From Channallabes apus (Eukaryota > Chordata > Actinopteri > Siluriformes > Clariidae): DNA of 64,000 bases. Shown in pieces: positions 43,015 to 54,660 of this stretch. Within the stretch, counting starts at the first letter, position 1. Every line of letters starts with the position of its first letter. The position numbers and the translations under genes are program-made. The stretch spans positions 15,366,151 to 15,430,150 of the forward strand of contig CM060113.1 in NCBI GenBank assembly GCA_030522415.1. Reading direction: 5' to 3'. The notes under the pieces were generated by a model. That model was not told where the DNA came from. It saw only the letters and a list, made by a program, of their open reading frames with translations, and made no database searches.

Positions 43015-43290
43015 ATGGTGGGGATTGTGGGGGCAGAGGAGAGACCTGTGTGTGTTTTGTGTCTTATACCGCTGGCAGCAGACCGCATGAGACCCAACAA
43101 ATTAGGAAGACACTTAGAGACAACACACGTTAATAAGCCACTCGACTTCTTTCAAAGAAAGCTGGCAAAATACAGACAGCAGGAGAATCGCATGGTAAAA
43201 TCTGAATCAGTGGACAGCAAAGCACAAATGGCTTCATTCAAAGTTGCATACAGTATTGGCCAGTGCAAAAAAACTACAAACGATTACTGA
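43015..43290 (+). pseudogene. Charlie/ZBED5-type transposase N-terminal fragment, copy 2
   Basis: Equivalent of 15045-15335: RMRPNKLGRHLETTH, then the FFQRKL region and KAQMASFKVAY, then a frame break. It contains no catalytic residues. Confidence 0.75.
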
Positions 43291-43540
43291 GCAGCTAATA
43301 AACATGGGGTCAGTTATGCAAAGATAAGTGACAACGTAAGCCTTTTATAACAATTGCACGTGTATTTTATCTGTTTTTAACTTGGTGTTGTTTGATCTTA
43401 TTGGTTTAGAAATTGATATTTCAATAAACAGTAAACTTGGCAGATTTCGTTATTATTTTGTTGACAAGTGGGGCTTGAAAATTTGCTCACCCCCTTAAGT
43501 GGGGAATGACAGAAAAAGTTTGAGAACCACTGGTTTAACT

Positions 43541-44519
43541 GAAACCTGGATTAAACAGGACGAGTATGTAGCTTTAAATGAAGCTAGTCCTCCTGGATAC
43601 AGCTACATACACCAGCCTCTGTTAACTGGTAGAGGAGGAGGTGTCGCAGTTATTTACAATGATAATCTGTCTATCATACAAAAACACGGACACAAATTTA
43701 ATTCATTTGAAATTCTTTATAGTAACATAAGTGTATTTAAGTATATTAAGTCAGCTCAGTCGATTCCAGTAATTATAATTTACAGACCTCCAGGGCCGTA
43801 TTCTGAATTTCTTAGTGAATTTGCAGATTTCAACTCAAACCTAGTCATTTCTGTAGACAAAGTGTTAATTGCTGGAGATTTTAATATTCATTTTGAGAAT
43901 CCAGAAGACCCTCTGAGAACAGCATTTATGTCGATACTGGACTCAGTAGGCATAAATCAGTGTGTAGTAGGACACACTCATAAAGCAGGTCACACTTTAG
44001 ATTTAATAATATTCTTCGGATTAAGTATAAGGAATTTATTCACAATTCCACTGTCTGAAGTTATCGCAGATCACTATCTTGTCTCAATTCAAGTGTGTCA
44101 CAGTGATAATGTACGCACAGCACCGCACTACCGTATTAAATGTACATTCACATCAAAAACCACACACACTGAGTTTTATTAGTAATCTCCCAGAGTTACC
44201 AACTTCGATTAGGTCACCGTCTGACCCTACAGAACTCGATCAGGTGACTGAATATTTAGAGTCAACATTTCGTTGTACCTTAGATAATGTAGCTCCAGTT
44301 AAAAGAAAAATTATTAGAGATAAGAAACTCGCTCCCTGGTATAACGATCACACGTGCACTTTAAAACAGACCGCTCGGAAATTAGAACGTAAATGGCGTC
44401 AAACTAAATTGTTAGTATTTCAAATAGCATGGAAAGAGAGCATCCTGAACTATAGGAAAGCTCTTAGTGTAGCTAGATCAACGTATCTCTCCACTCTTAG
44501 AGAAAAAAACTAAAATAAT
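43541..44519 (+). pseudogene. L2-B ORF2 endonuclease and linker (frameshifted)
   Basis: The first frame continues directly after the hAT duplication with ETWIKQDEYVALNEA, GGGVAVIYND, YRPPGPYSEF, GDFNIHF, HTLDLIIF and the IADHYL motif, the APE endonuclease of L2. It stops at about 44180. The second frame (to 44513) carries the linker APVKRKIIRDKKLAPWYNDH and KLERKWRQTKL. A stop replaces Gln before NNPRFL at 44511, then Tc1 copy E begins. The start of this ORF2 (TVSVPRSKEKCRK...) is at about 41055. Confidence 0.85.
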
Positions 44520-44531
44520 CCTAGATTTTTA

Positions 44532-45530
44532 CAAACCGGATTCCAAAAAAGGTGGGACACTAAACAAATTGTGAATAAAAACTAAATGCAGTGATGTGGA
44601 GATGGCAAATGTCAATATTTTATTCAGAATAGAACATAAATCACTGAACAAAAGTTTAAACTGAGAAAATGTATCATTTTAAGGGAAAAATATGGTGAAT
44701 CAAAATGTCATGGTGTCAACAAATCCCAAAAAAGTTGGGACAAGGCCATTTTCACCACTGTGTGGCATCTCCCCTTCTTCTTACAACACTCAACAGACGT
44801 CTGGGGACCAAGGAGACCAGTTTCTCAAGTTTAGAAATAGGAATGCTCTCCCATTATTGTCTAATACAGGCCTCTAACTGTTCAATCGTCTCTGGCCTTC
44901 TTTGTCGCACCTGCCTCTTTATGATGCGCCAAATGTTCTCTATAGGGGAAAGATCTGGACTGAAGACTGGCCATTTCAGTACCCGGATCCTTCTCCTACG
45001 CAGCCATGATGTTGTGATTGATGCAGAATCTGGTCTGGCATTATCTTGTTGAAAAATGCAGGGTCTTCCCTGAAAGAGATGACGTCTGGATGGGAGCATA
45101 TGTTGTTCTAGAACCTGAATATATTTTTCTGCATTGATGGTGCCTTTCCAGACATGCAAGCTGCCCATGCCACACGCACTCATGCAACCCCATACCATCA
45201 GAGATGCAGGTTTCTGAACTGAGTGTTTATAACAACTTGGGTTGTCCTTGTCCTCTTTGGTCCGGATGACATGGCGTCCCACATTTCCAACAAGAACTGT
45301 GAATCGTGACTAGTCGGACCACAGAACAGTCTTCCATTTTGCCACACTCCATTTTAAATGATCCCTGGCCCAATGAAAACACCTGTGCTTATGGATCTTG
45401 CTTAGAAATGGCTTCCTCTTTGCACTGTAGAGTTTCAGCTGGCAACGGCGGATGGCACGGTGGATTGTGTTCACTGACAATGGTTTCTGGAAGTATTCCT
45501 GAGCCCATTCTGTGATTTCCTTTACAGTAG
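44532..45530 (-). mobile_element. Tc1-like transposon, second family, copy E (half missing)
   Basis: It begins after TA (44530-44531) with CAAACCGGATTCCAAAAAAG, the terminus shared with copy D (61840). It is collinear with D until about 45530 (GTAGCATTCC), where Tx1-type LINE sequence starts. The transposase N-terminal half and the other terminus are gone. Confidence 0.85.
44854..45525 (-). pseudogene. Tc1 transposase C-terminal part, copy E
   Basis: It keeps KWKTVLWSD followed by a stop (TAG at about 45311), then ASLMVWGCMSACGMGSLHVW, the second catalytic region FQQDNARPDSASITT and the glutamate region FSPDLSPIENIWRIIKRQ. Upstream it has EYFQKPLSVNTIHRAIRRCQ. It is non-functional because of the stop and the lost DNA-binding domain. 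Confidence 0.88.
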
Positions 45531-45539
45531 CATTCCAAA

Positions 45540-46191
45540 CAAGCAAATAAATGATAAGCAAGACAATGGAGCAAATAGTGTACAAATAACTGGACAGGAA
45601 GAAACTAAACAACAAGAAGGTAACACTGAGGGCCAAGAAGAAGGAAAAACTACTGAGCAGGAAAAAAAGCAGATGGAGACAGAAAAAGAAAACCTCCAAG
45701 TTACCGTGAGTGAGAACGCTTTACAGAACACACAACTGACTAACAGTCAAAGCAATGATGAATGCATAGGCTCAGAAAACACCGGCATGGACATAGACGA
45801 TGTTGGTGTTACCCTGGCCAGGTCTAAAATAAAATCTAAAGCGGGGAACAGTGGGCCTCAGACCAGAAAGAGAGGGCTAGTTGAAATAGAAAAAGAATAA
45901 CAAGTTATAAACAGTCAGGAAGCAGAAGCCAAATCCAGAAGTGAACAAGACACAAATGCAGAAACAGAAAGTGATGAAGACAAGCAAAACGTGGAACCAA
46001 TTGGCAGACATAAAGAAAAAGAGATAAAACAATTTCTTCAAAAAACAAAAAATCTGAAAGGAGTTCGAGTAGACCAGTTCTTCCCCAACAAACAAAACTT
46101 CGTCAACTTAGCAGCGGCCATAATAAGAGAAAAGCACAGGGACTTAAGCACCAGGAAATATATAGACTTACTGTACGTAAAAAGTTTGTAA
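45540..46191 (+). pseudogene. Tx1-type LINE ORF1 C-terminal remnant
   Basis: A Glu/Lys/Gln-rich low-complexity region (ETKQQEGNTEGQEEGKTTEQ), a stop at about 45898, then KEIKQFLQKTKNLKGVRVDQ and ISTRKYIDLLYVKSL-like ending. ORF1 of this group binds RNA; the zinc knuckles expected further upstream are missing. Confidence 0.65.
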
Positions 46192-46286
46192 ATAGAACCA
46201 GGCAAGATTTGCAGTGTGAAGATGAAGAGCGTAAAATAAACCCTGTAGAATGAATGTTCTTTTCTTCCTTACCTTATTTTTTATTA

Positions 46287-49200
46287 ATGACTTTTAACAT
46301 CACTTCCTTAAACATACGGGGGGGAAGGGATACATGAAAACGGGCAGCATTATACGAATTGTTTAGATTAAAACATATAGATGTGACTTTCATACAGGAA
46401 ACACATAGTGAAAAGAATGATGAGTCTAAATGGATGATGGAGTGGGATGGAGGGGTAGTGCTAAGCTCAGCAAGCTCAGTGAGTGCAGGAGTGGGCATTC
46501 TTTTTGCCAAACACTTCTTACCTGAATCCTACACCATACAAGAAGTGATTGCTGGTAGATTAATATTAGTTACAGCAAAATACGAACATTTTAATCTAGT
46601 ATTAATCAATGCATATGCTCCAACCAGTGGTCCTGAAAGAGTCTTATTTTTAAACAAGGTGAATGAATTTTTAACCAGCTGTGATTTTAAAGACTATCTG
46701 TTCTTAGGAGGAGATTTCAACTGTATGCAAAATGAATTAATAGATAGGAATCATATGGAACCCCATGCAGCATCTAAATATGCTTTAATGCGTGTTATAA
46801 AAACTCATAATCTGGTAGATGTGTGGAAAAGACTGCATGGAACTGAGAGACAATACACATGGGCACATTCTAGAGATCACTTTATTTCAGTAGATAGATT
46901 AGATAGATTTTATTGTTTTAAACATAATTTTAATGTCTTTAAAACCAGTGAAATAATATACCTGTCAGTTTCTCAGACCATTCTTTAGTCAGATGCAAAG
47001 TTTTTATTGCAAATCTCAAAACCAAAAGTGCATACTGGCATTTTAATGTCTCTCTACTGAATGATGCTAATTTTATTGAGTCCTTCAGATTTTTCTGGAC
47101 TTCTTTTAGAAATGAGAAGAGAGATTTCTCCTCCTGAAGACAATGGTGGGACCATGGGAAGGTTTTAATCCAGCAACTCTGTCAACAGTACACTGCCAAC
47201 GTCACAAAGGACATCACCAAATCATTAAAGAAACTGGAGATAGAAATAGAGGAACTCCAGACCTTAACTGAGTCCAAAGGAAACAAAGAACTTTTTGAAA
47301 ACATCAAGACAAAAAAAGCATTAATGATGTATCTATTGGGAACAAAAACACAGGGTGCCCTTGTAAGATCACGTTTTAAAGGGGCCAACGAAATGGACGC
47401 TCCATCACAGTTCTTTTTCGGGCTGGAAAAAAAGGATGGACAGAGCAGAATTATGCATACACTGTACACAGAGGATGGGCAATACATGCTGGATGTTTTT
47501 CATCAAGGACTTCTAAAGGTCTCTCCAGAGGACAATGCCGCACTAGAAGGACTGCTGGTTCTGGAGGAGCTGCAGGCCGATTTGAATTCAATGGTGAGAG
47601 GAAATTCACCTGGAATTGACGGCCTAACAATGGAATTCTACAGGTTCTTCTGGCAAGAGCTCGGAGAGGATCTGCTGGAAGTCCTCAACGAAAGCTGCAG
47701 AGAAATGTGTCTACCCTTGAGTAGCCGGAGAGCGGTGATCACCCTCCTCCCCCAAAAAGGGGATTTGCAGGACATTAAAAACTGGCGTCCAGTGTCACTG
47801 CTCTGCACAGACTATAAAATAATGTCAAAAGCACTAGCCAATCGGCTCAGAGACGTCATAGACACAATAATTCAAACTGAACAGACGTATTATGTGCCTA
47901 ATAGATCCATCATTGACAATGTTTCTTTGATTCGGGACATTCTGGACATCTCCAGTTCTTTGGCAGTTGACCTTGGCCTGATTTCACTGGACCAAGAAAA
48001 AGCTTTTGACAGGGTTGAGCACCAATACCTCTGGAAAACTCTGGTGGCCTTTGGCCTCAGCCCTAATCTTATAGCAATGGTGAAAGTGATGTACCAAGAC
48101 GTTGAAAGTTTACTGAAGATCAACTGAGGGTTAAGCGCTCCTTTTAAAGTAAAACGGGGAATCAGACAAGGATGTTCATTATCATGTATGTTGTACACCT
48201 TATCAGTTCCATTATCAGAACCATTCTTGCACAGATTACGAACTTCCTTAAAGGGGTTTATTTTACCAGGTTTTAATGTCCCGCGTGTTTTATCCGCCTT
48301 TCAGAGCGAAATAAAGATTTTAGAAAAGATAGTCTTAGATTTTAGTCTAGTATCTTCATCTATAATCAACTGGAAAAAGAGTGAAGCCATTGCAATAGGG
48401 AGCTGGTCTCAAGGCCTACCTAAATCACCAGGTACACTAAAATGGATAAAAGGAGGTTTTAAGTATTTAGGAATTTACTTAAATGATGAAAAGAAAAACT
48501 TGCAGGGGGTTTTAGAGAAAATAGAGACTCAAGAAATGGGAGTGGCTAAAACCGAACATGTCACTCAGGGGGAGGGTACTTGTGGCAAACAGCTTAGTAG
48601 CCTGTGGCATCGCGTAGCCTGCCTAGAGCCCCCTACAGGCCTCGTTGGAAAAATACAGTCATGCCTAGTCAATTTTGTATGGGACAAATTACACTGGGTT
48701 CCTCAGAGTGTCCTCTCCATTCCTAAAGAAGGAGGACAAAGTTTGATAGACATTAGGAGTGAATCACAGCATTTCGCTTTAAAACTATATAAAAATACCT
48801 GATCGGATCTGATTCCCTGGTATGGAGTGATGCCATGAGTTTTATATTGAAAAAAATTAATGGGTTTGATTGTGATCGTACCTTGTTTTTAATGGATTCA
48901 GCAGTTTTTAATGTTTTTAACATGTCCAATTTTTACAAAAGTATTTTTAAAACATGGACTCTGTTCGAGTGTGAATCCCGAGGCCCCGTTCTCTCGCTGT
49001 TTTGGCTTCTGGAAGAGCCACTACTGGGAGGAGGACGAATGGACATTAAGGACAGTTCTCCTGGTCTCACACACACTCTACAAAAAAAAAAGTTCACAAC
49101 ACAGACGAGACTAGTAGACACAGCAGGATTGGATTTTAAGGACACAAGAGCGGTGGCTCAGGAACTTGGGCTACGGTCACTACGGCACATGGAAGCCATC

Positions 49201-50039
49201 ATCAAACGATGGATCAGTAAACTGTCAAGAGAAGAACTGGATCTAATAAAGGAATATCATGAGGGGACATAAACACCAGACAAAGGTGACCCCTTTCCTG
49301 AACTGCTTTTTTCACCCAATTTAAACCAGTTTTAACGGTTATTATCTTGATGCAGATAAAGGGCATGTTTTACCAATTTATGAAGCAAAAAAAAAAAGAC
49401 ATTTACAGATGCTGCGTGAAAGCTGTAAATAAAAGGAAGCTGGATGGGAGGACAGTGTGGAGAAAAACGCTTGGGGTCTCAGATAATATTAAACCAGCTT
49501 GGAGAGTGTTTTATAAATTGCCACTTAGGAAACGAGCAGGTGATTTACATTGGAGAATTTTACAGGAGCTGTGGGGGTCAATGTTTTAATTTCCAAACTA
49601 AATCGAAATGTTTTAAAGACATGTCCCTTCTGTGCTGATACTGAAACTATTTTTCATTATTTGAAATGCAAAAGGCTTAACCCTTTGTTCGAGCTGCTGA
49701 AAACACTTTTTAACTCTTTTGGTGAAAAATGGTCTCAGGTCTTTTATCTTTGGAGCTGGTTATAAAAAGGCTGAAAAGCAGAAATGGGAACTGATCAACT
49801 TTGTTGTAGGAGAAGCAAAAATAGCGATCTACATAAGTCGAAAAAATAAACAGGGGAAAAAAGGATTGACCAGCCCCATTTCTGTTTTCAGAGCTCTAGT
49901 GAAAGCTCTGGTTAAAATAGATAAAAATTTTTTTAAAGAAATTAATGACTTGGATACCTTTATGCTAAAGTGGTGTTATAAAAACATACTCTGTTTTATT
50001 GATGAAGGTGAACTGTTTTTTAACACTTCTTTACACTAA
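46287..50039 (+). pseudogene. Tx1-type LINE ORF2 with RT catalytic box deleted
   Basis: The endonuclease (46287-46988) reads TSLNIRG, FIQETHSEKND, INAYAPTSGPERV, LGGDFNCMQN and SVDRLDRFY, with an early stop (about 46335) and a frameshift at the SDH motif (about 46970). The RT segment (47324-48127) has NWRPVSLLCTDYKIMSKALA and SLDQEKAFDRVEHQYLW (motif A Asp present), then a stop at 48125. IRQGCSLSCMLYTLSV follows. At about 48299 the frame passes from VLSA directly to FQSEIKIL, so the YADD box is deleted in frame. The C-terminal domain continues in pieces to 50039. Confidence 0.85.
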
Positions 50040-50171
50040 TTTTCATTTATTTTATTTTATTTTATTCATTCATTCATTTTTCTCTTATTAACTGATGCTG
50101 TTGTAAAATAATTTTTATTGTAAATTATCAGTATTTATTAAAGTTAAGTTAAATGTCAAAAAAAAAAAAAA

Positions 50172-50737
50172 CGTCTCTGTCGAACTACACATGTCATTCC
50201 TGAGCTGCCAGAGATCCAGACTCCCTCTGCCCTCCGAACCTGTCTGACCCATCCTGGTGCCCCGCTTCTGGTTGGAGATCTCATCACATGGATGCCCTGT
50301 GTGTCTCTTTGGGATGCGTCTGGTGTCTGGGGATGATTCTCTCTACCTAGAAGACGGTTCTGGCCTTGAGTGGTTTTGGCAGCTGTTTCTCTGAGGATTT
50401 GACAATTCAATAACTACCTGGACTCTATAGCTGAACTGCCTGCCACCTAACACACTGTATAAATGCAGATCATTTCCTGCTATCTGTTTCACCCAGATGA
50501 GGATGGGTTCCCTGCTGAGTCTGGTTCCTCTCAAGGTTTCTTCCTATTACCATCTCAGGGAGTTTTTCCTTGCCACTGTCGCCCTCGGCTTGCTCACCAG
50601 GGACAATCTGACCATTTTGATTCATACACATTCACATTCCATACAAACTTAAATAATTCTTTTGATTATGTAAATCTGCTTTGAGACAATGTCAATTGTT
50701 AAAAGCGCTATACAAATAAAATTGAATTGAATTAATA
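50172..50737 (+). mobile_element. L2-type LINE 3' UTR, plus strand
   Basis: It contains GAGGATGGGTTCCCTGCTGA, GGTTCCTCTCAAGGTTTCTT, GAGTTTTTCCTTGCCACTGT and CTTTGAGACAATGTCAATTG, and ends AAATTGAATTGAATTA. It follows the Tx1 poly(A) directly. It has the same orientation as L2-B and may be its displaced 3' end. Confidence 0.8.
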
Positions 50738-50739
50738 TT

Positions 50740-51950
50740 TTTAATCCTGATTACTACTCCTTTTGCACACAATGACTGATTTACTGTCTGTTTTCTATCA
50801 TGTTTCAAGGAACTCGTTAGGATTTGTTCAAGTTTCTATTAAAATGTTGAAACTGCATTAGTCAGGCACTCTCTGTTACATGACAGACATAACATGCTGT
50901 GTTAATTAACGATTAATATTAGGGGTTGCAGAAATCCACATAATTTTAATGGGTTCACTAGCTTTTTTTTCACATACTGATAATAGAACTTGAATGTCAT
51001 TGTATGTGACATTTACTTCAGTATAAAGTAGCTAAGTGCTTTCTGCTGGCACCCACAGTCTCCTTTTTGGTTTATTATTTATTTTTTTCATAAAACATTT
51101 AATGAATGTTGAAAGAAAATAATAAAAAGAGGGAAGAGGAAAGGTTTGATTTCAAGCATCTACCATTTTATAAAGCTGAGGAATAGAGGCAAATGTGAAT
51201 TGCAATTACAGTAGCTGCTCCAGGCTACAGACCAATTATTTATCAAGCCACTCAGACAAGACGCTCCACAGATTTCATTTGCAAGATTTATATGGAAAAG
51301 CATCCCAACTGCTTAAGGGTGGGGAAATCCAACAGTCGTGACCTGCCTCTCTCTTTATTTTACACTTTTAATTTTGAGAGAGAGCAGCTTTCCCCCACCC
51401 CCCCTGAACATTTATAATTGCAATGTTGAACTTGCATAGACCAAACCACAGTAAATATGTTTTCTCAGTGCAGAAAGAATCTATAATAAATACAGTGTCT
51501 TGTCAAAAAAAAGAGTTACCCTTTCTGAAGAGTCAAATTATTTGGCTGCATGAAGCAAAGAAACACTTCAACACATTACTGTCAACTTTATAGAAGAAAT
51601 GTGGACAGCAATAACCATGAATGGACTTCATTTAAACATTTGTTGAATTTGCTCTGTTTAAAAAATGTACAGTAAAATAACATGGCTATGTTTAATATTG
51701 TGAAAGAAAGAGCATTTCCTTGAATACATGTCCAATGCGATGAGAACTCACTGAATAGAGACTAAACTGCCTCATAGATGAGTGGCCATAAGAATACCAC
51801 TTGTCAGTGAGGCAAATCAGAAAAGGCTGGGCTAGGGAGGGCAAGGCTTTGCTAGGGAGCATAAATTTTGGACTTTGGAGCAATGGGAAATGCTATTGTG
51901 GATGAGTTCAGACTGCTCTTATTAAATAGCAACAGGTGCACCAGGGTAAG
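50740..51950. other. unassigned non-coding stretch
   Basis: No gene or clear repeat recognised. Confidence 0.35.
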
Positions 51951-51954
51951 AAGT

Positions 51955-52790
51955 CAAGTGCAGGAGCAACCATGCATAGTGTCAACTGTACAAGTGCCTG
52001 AAAACAGTGTTATGAGCTGGGGTTGATTCAGTTGTTCAGATCTACGATCAGCAATCCTATATGTCAATAAAATGATGTCAGTTAATGACCTGACTGTACT
52101 GATGAATAACCAGGTTATCACATCAATGGAGTTTTTCCTTCCCTGATGACACAGGCATATTCCAGGACTCAAATTGTGAAACAGTGTTTCTGAGAGCATG
52201 AGAAGTCATTTTCACACATGTACTGGCCACCACATTCTCTGCTGTAAGCAACATCTTAGGCAGATGGGCTACAGAAGCCGAAGACCACACCAGGTTCCAC
52301 TTCTCTGAATTAAGAATAGGAAACTGAAGCTACAATATGCATGGGCTCACCTAAACTGGACAATAGAAAACTAGAAAAATGTTACCTGGTCAGATGTGTC
52401 TCGATTTCTGCTGTTCCATTTGGTGAGTAGTATCATAGTTTGGTGTAAACAACAAGAATGCATGAAACCATTCTGACTACTTGAATATACTGAATGACCA
52501 AACTTTTCCATAAACTGTTTGTCTTACTTGTTGGCATGGACATTTTCCAAGATGACAATGCCAGGATTTGTGAAAGAGTGGTTCAGGGAGCATTCGTCAT
52601 CATTTTTACACATACTGTAGATTCGCCACTACAGAACCTAGACCTTGACCGCATTGAGAAACTTGTGAGATGTGCTGGAAAAGGCTTTAAGCAGAAGCTG
52701 ACTCTCCCATCATCATTATAAGATCTTGCAGAGAAATGAACATGACTCTGCTGTATTACGGAAAGTTGTTAAATTTTTTTAAATTTAAAT
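51955..52790 (+). pseudogene. mosaic of decayed Tc1-like transposase sequence
   Basis: 52258-52420 matches the Tc1 family of copy F (GATGGGCTACAGAAGCCGAA, GCTACAATATGCATGGGCTC, ATGTTACCTGGTCAGATG). The flanking pieces 51960-52200 and 52530-52720 derive from another Tc1-like gene (MSVNDLT-type leader; FQDDNARICERVVQGAFV; LQNLDLDRIEKLVRC). Stops are abundant. It looks like one old element inserted in another. Confidence 0.6.
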
Positions 52791-52799
52791 TAAAATAAA

Positions 52800-53480
52800 A
52801 CTTAAAGACTTTCAAATCACATGGGCCAATATTCTATTCACAAAGGAACTTAGATAACATACCAATTGTTCAAATAAAGAAATTTTACACTTTTATCCAC
52901 TAAATGAGTTAACTTAAAATTTGATGCTTGTTACAGGTCTCAAAAAAGTTGGAACGGGGCAACAAAGGGCTGAAAAAGCAAGAAATTTAGAAAAGATTCA
53001 GTCTGTAACATGATTGGTTATAAAAGGAATGCCCTTGAGAGGCAGAGTCTCCCAGAAGTAAAGGCCGAAGACCTTTGTTGAATGTCTGAAGGCCGGAACA
53101 CTGCATCACTCATCAGCATAATTGTGTCATTGACATTATTAAATGGGCACAGGATGACGTCTATTTCATGGAAGGTCTTGCGCATTTCAGCAAGATAATG
53201 CAAAACCACATACTGTAGCTATTACAACAGCATGTCTTTGTAGTAGAAAAGTCTGGGTGCTGAATTGGCCTGCATGCAGTCCATTTCTTTCACCTACTGT
53301 ATACAGAACATTTGGCACATCATTAAATGATAAAAATGTCAAAGACGACCATGAACTCTTCAGCAGCTGGAAGATAACAATATCATGTTACAGTGTCACC
53401 TGGAAGTGGGTATGATATAATAGGCAGCAACATTTTGGAATAATTACTTATATCAGAAGTGGTCCAAAGAAAGAAAACCA
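52800..53480 (+). mobile_element. internally deleted, decayed Tc1-like element
   Basis: The stretch CTCAAAAAAGTTGGAACGGG with ATTGGTTATAAAAGGAATGC and GAGGCAGAGTCTCCCAGAAG is the leader of a common teleost Tc1-like transposon. It is followed after a deletion by the catalytic stretch GGAAGGTCTTGCGCATTTCAGCAAGATAATGC and CTGAATTGGCCTGCATGCAG. Most of the transposase is lost. Confidence 0.6.
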
Positions 53481-53964
53481 GTGAACTGGTAACTGGTTAT
53501 AGGCAGCCCAGGCTTACTGATGCATGTAGGAAATTAACACTGGCCTGTGTAGTCCAAGACAATAGAAGAGCTACTGCAGCAAATTGTTGAAAAGGTTTAT
53601 GCTGATTCCCATAAAAAGGTGTCAGAAAACACAACATATTTAATGTTTCCATCTTCAGAAATCACTCAGCTACAGTATACCAGCATAACAGCACTTCAGC
53701 CATTATGAAGGTTTTACAGAACATAAGTAGCAGACAAGTGGCAGAAATTTTAGATACCTTCACCATTGTTTTACAATGTAAAAACAAATAAAAATCAGGA
53801 AAGAGCAAGGAATTAGAAGGTGTCTACAAACTTTTGACTGGTACAGTAGTATGGTAACTATTGACTGGTAGTACTGGTAGTCTTACTTTTCATTCAAATG
53901 AAAAATATGATGTGAACACAGCAGCTGGTAAAAAAAAAAATGGGACAGCAGAGAAAAAGCTTAC

Positions 53965-54203
53965 CCTTTCCAAAACACTTGTAAACCAAATTAAATTTTC
54001 CCATAGGAAATAATGGAAACTCAAATTATTTGTTCTACAGCCACAAAAAATAAATAAATAAAAATAATTAGCACAAAATATAAAGTAAAAATGAAACAAA
54101 TTAACCTGCATTTTACCTTTAAAAAACGTAAAAATAAATCCCGACAAATAAGTGTTTCCGTTTGTGCATGCAGGCGCTGTGTGTGTATGTGTGCGAATAA
54201 TGT

Positions 54204-54257
<54 letters not shown>

Positions 54258-54658
54258 TCTCTCTCTCTGCTTTACAGCCCCCATCCTCTCAGGTTCCCAA
54301 ACAAACATACAGAAACTCTGCTCTGTCATGATTGTTTTCAAATGTAAGGTGCTGGCTAATTAGTTTTTTTGTTGTTGTTTTACTTTACAGCAGTGATTCT
54401 TTACAGCGTGTGTGTGCATCCACCCAGCAGGAGAGACGATTACCTACAATTCCGTAGTGCAAGAGAGAAAAAAACCGTTGACTCAGTTGTGATGACATGA
54501 CGCTCGGTGTCAAAACAAGAAGCGCATCCATGATACATGATACTCGCTGCTCATAAACCAAGACAATGCTTGTTTTTCAAGGCAAAATTTATTAAAAATG
54601 TTTGCTCGTCTTGCGGAACACTCGTAAACCGTGTTACTCGTAATCCGAGGTTCCACTG
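53965..54658. mobile_element. TA-flanked MITE, copy 2 (inverted, one end eroded)
   Basis: The right end GTAATCCGAGGTTCCACTG is followed by TA (54659-54660) and mirrors the start of the 12751 element. The interior matches its reverse complement (CCAAGACAATGCTTGTTTTTC, GCTCGTCTTGCGGAAC, ACAAAATATAAAGTAAAAAT). The left terminal repeat is not recognisable. A (CA)n tract inside spans 54204-54255. Confidence 0.8.
54204..54255. repeat. (CA)n microsatellite
   Basis: Uninterrupted CA repeats followed by TTTCTCTCTCTCTG. Confidence 0.97.
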
Positions 54659-54660
54659 TA

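Larger units (their letters stand above)
41626..43532 (+). mobile_element. hAT mosaic element, copy 2 (complete)
   Basis: The termini CAGTGGTTCTCAAA and TTTGAGAACCACTG are inverted repeats, flanked by a perfect 8-bp duplication GTTTAACT (41618-41625, 43533-43540). That is the hAT hallmark. The 1.9-kb interior carries no complete transposase. It holds two BED-finger remnants (42300-42760; 43015-43290), a shortened LINE 3' tail and a (TA)n tract. It inserted into L2-B ORF2, exactly before the ETW endonuclease motif. Confidence 0.94.
35090..44531 (+). mobile_element. L2-B: plus-strand L2-type LINE split by nested insertions
   Basis: Host L2 sequence can be followed in five pieces: 35090-35481 (5' UTR and ORF1 start up to the HAGAN motif), 40669-41230 (rest of the ORF1 esterase, ORF2 start), 41578-41625, 43541-44531 (endonuclease and start of the RT-proximal region). 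Between them sit Gypsy-2, a short retroelement and hAT copy 2, each with its own target duplication made of L2 sequence. At 44532 Tc1 copy E begins and L2 does not resume. The 5' edge is approximate. Confidence 0.85.
45530..50171 (+). mobile_element. Tx1-type LINE, 5'-truncated and decayed
   Basis: ORF1 remnant, then ORF2 with endonuclease and reverse transcriptase, then an AT-rich 3' UTR ending in a poly(A) run (50158-50171). The long C-terminal domain (LHWVPQSVLSIPKEGGQS, LFWLLEEPLLGGGRMD, LSREELDL) is diagnostic of the Tx1 group of L1-like elements. No target duplication was found; the left edge abuts Tc1 copy E. Confidence 0.88.
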
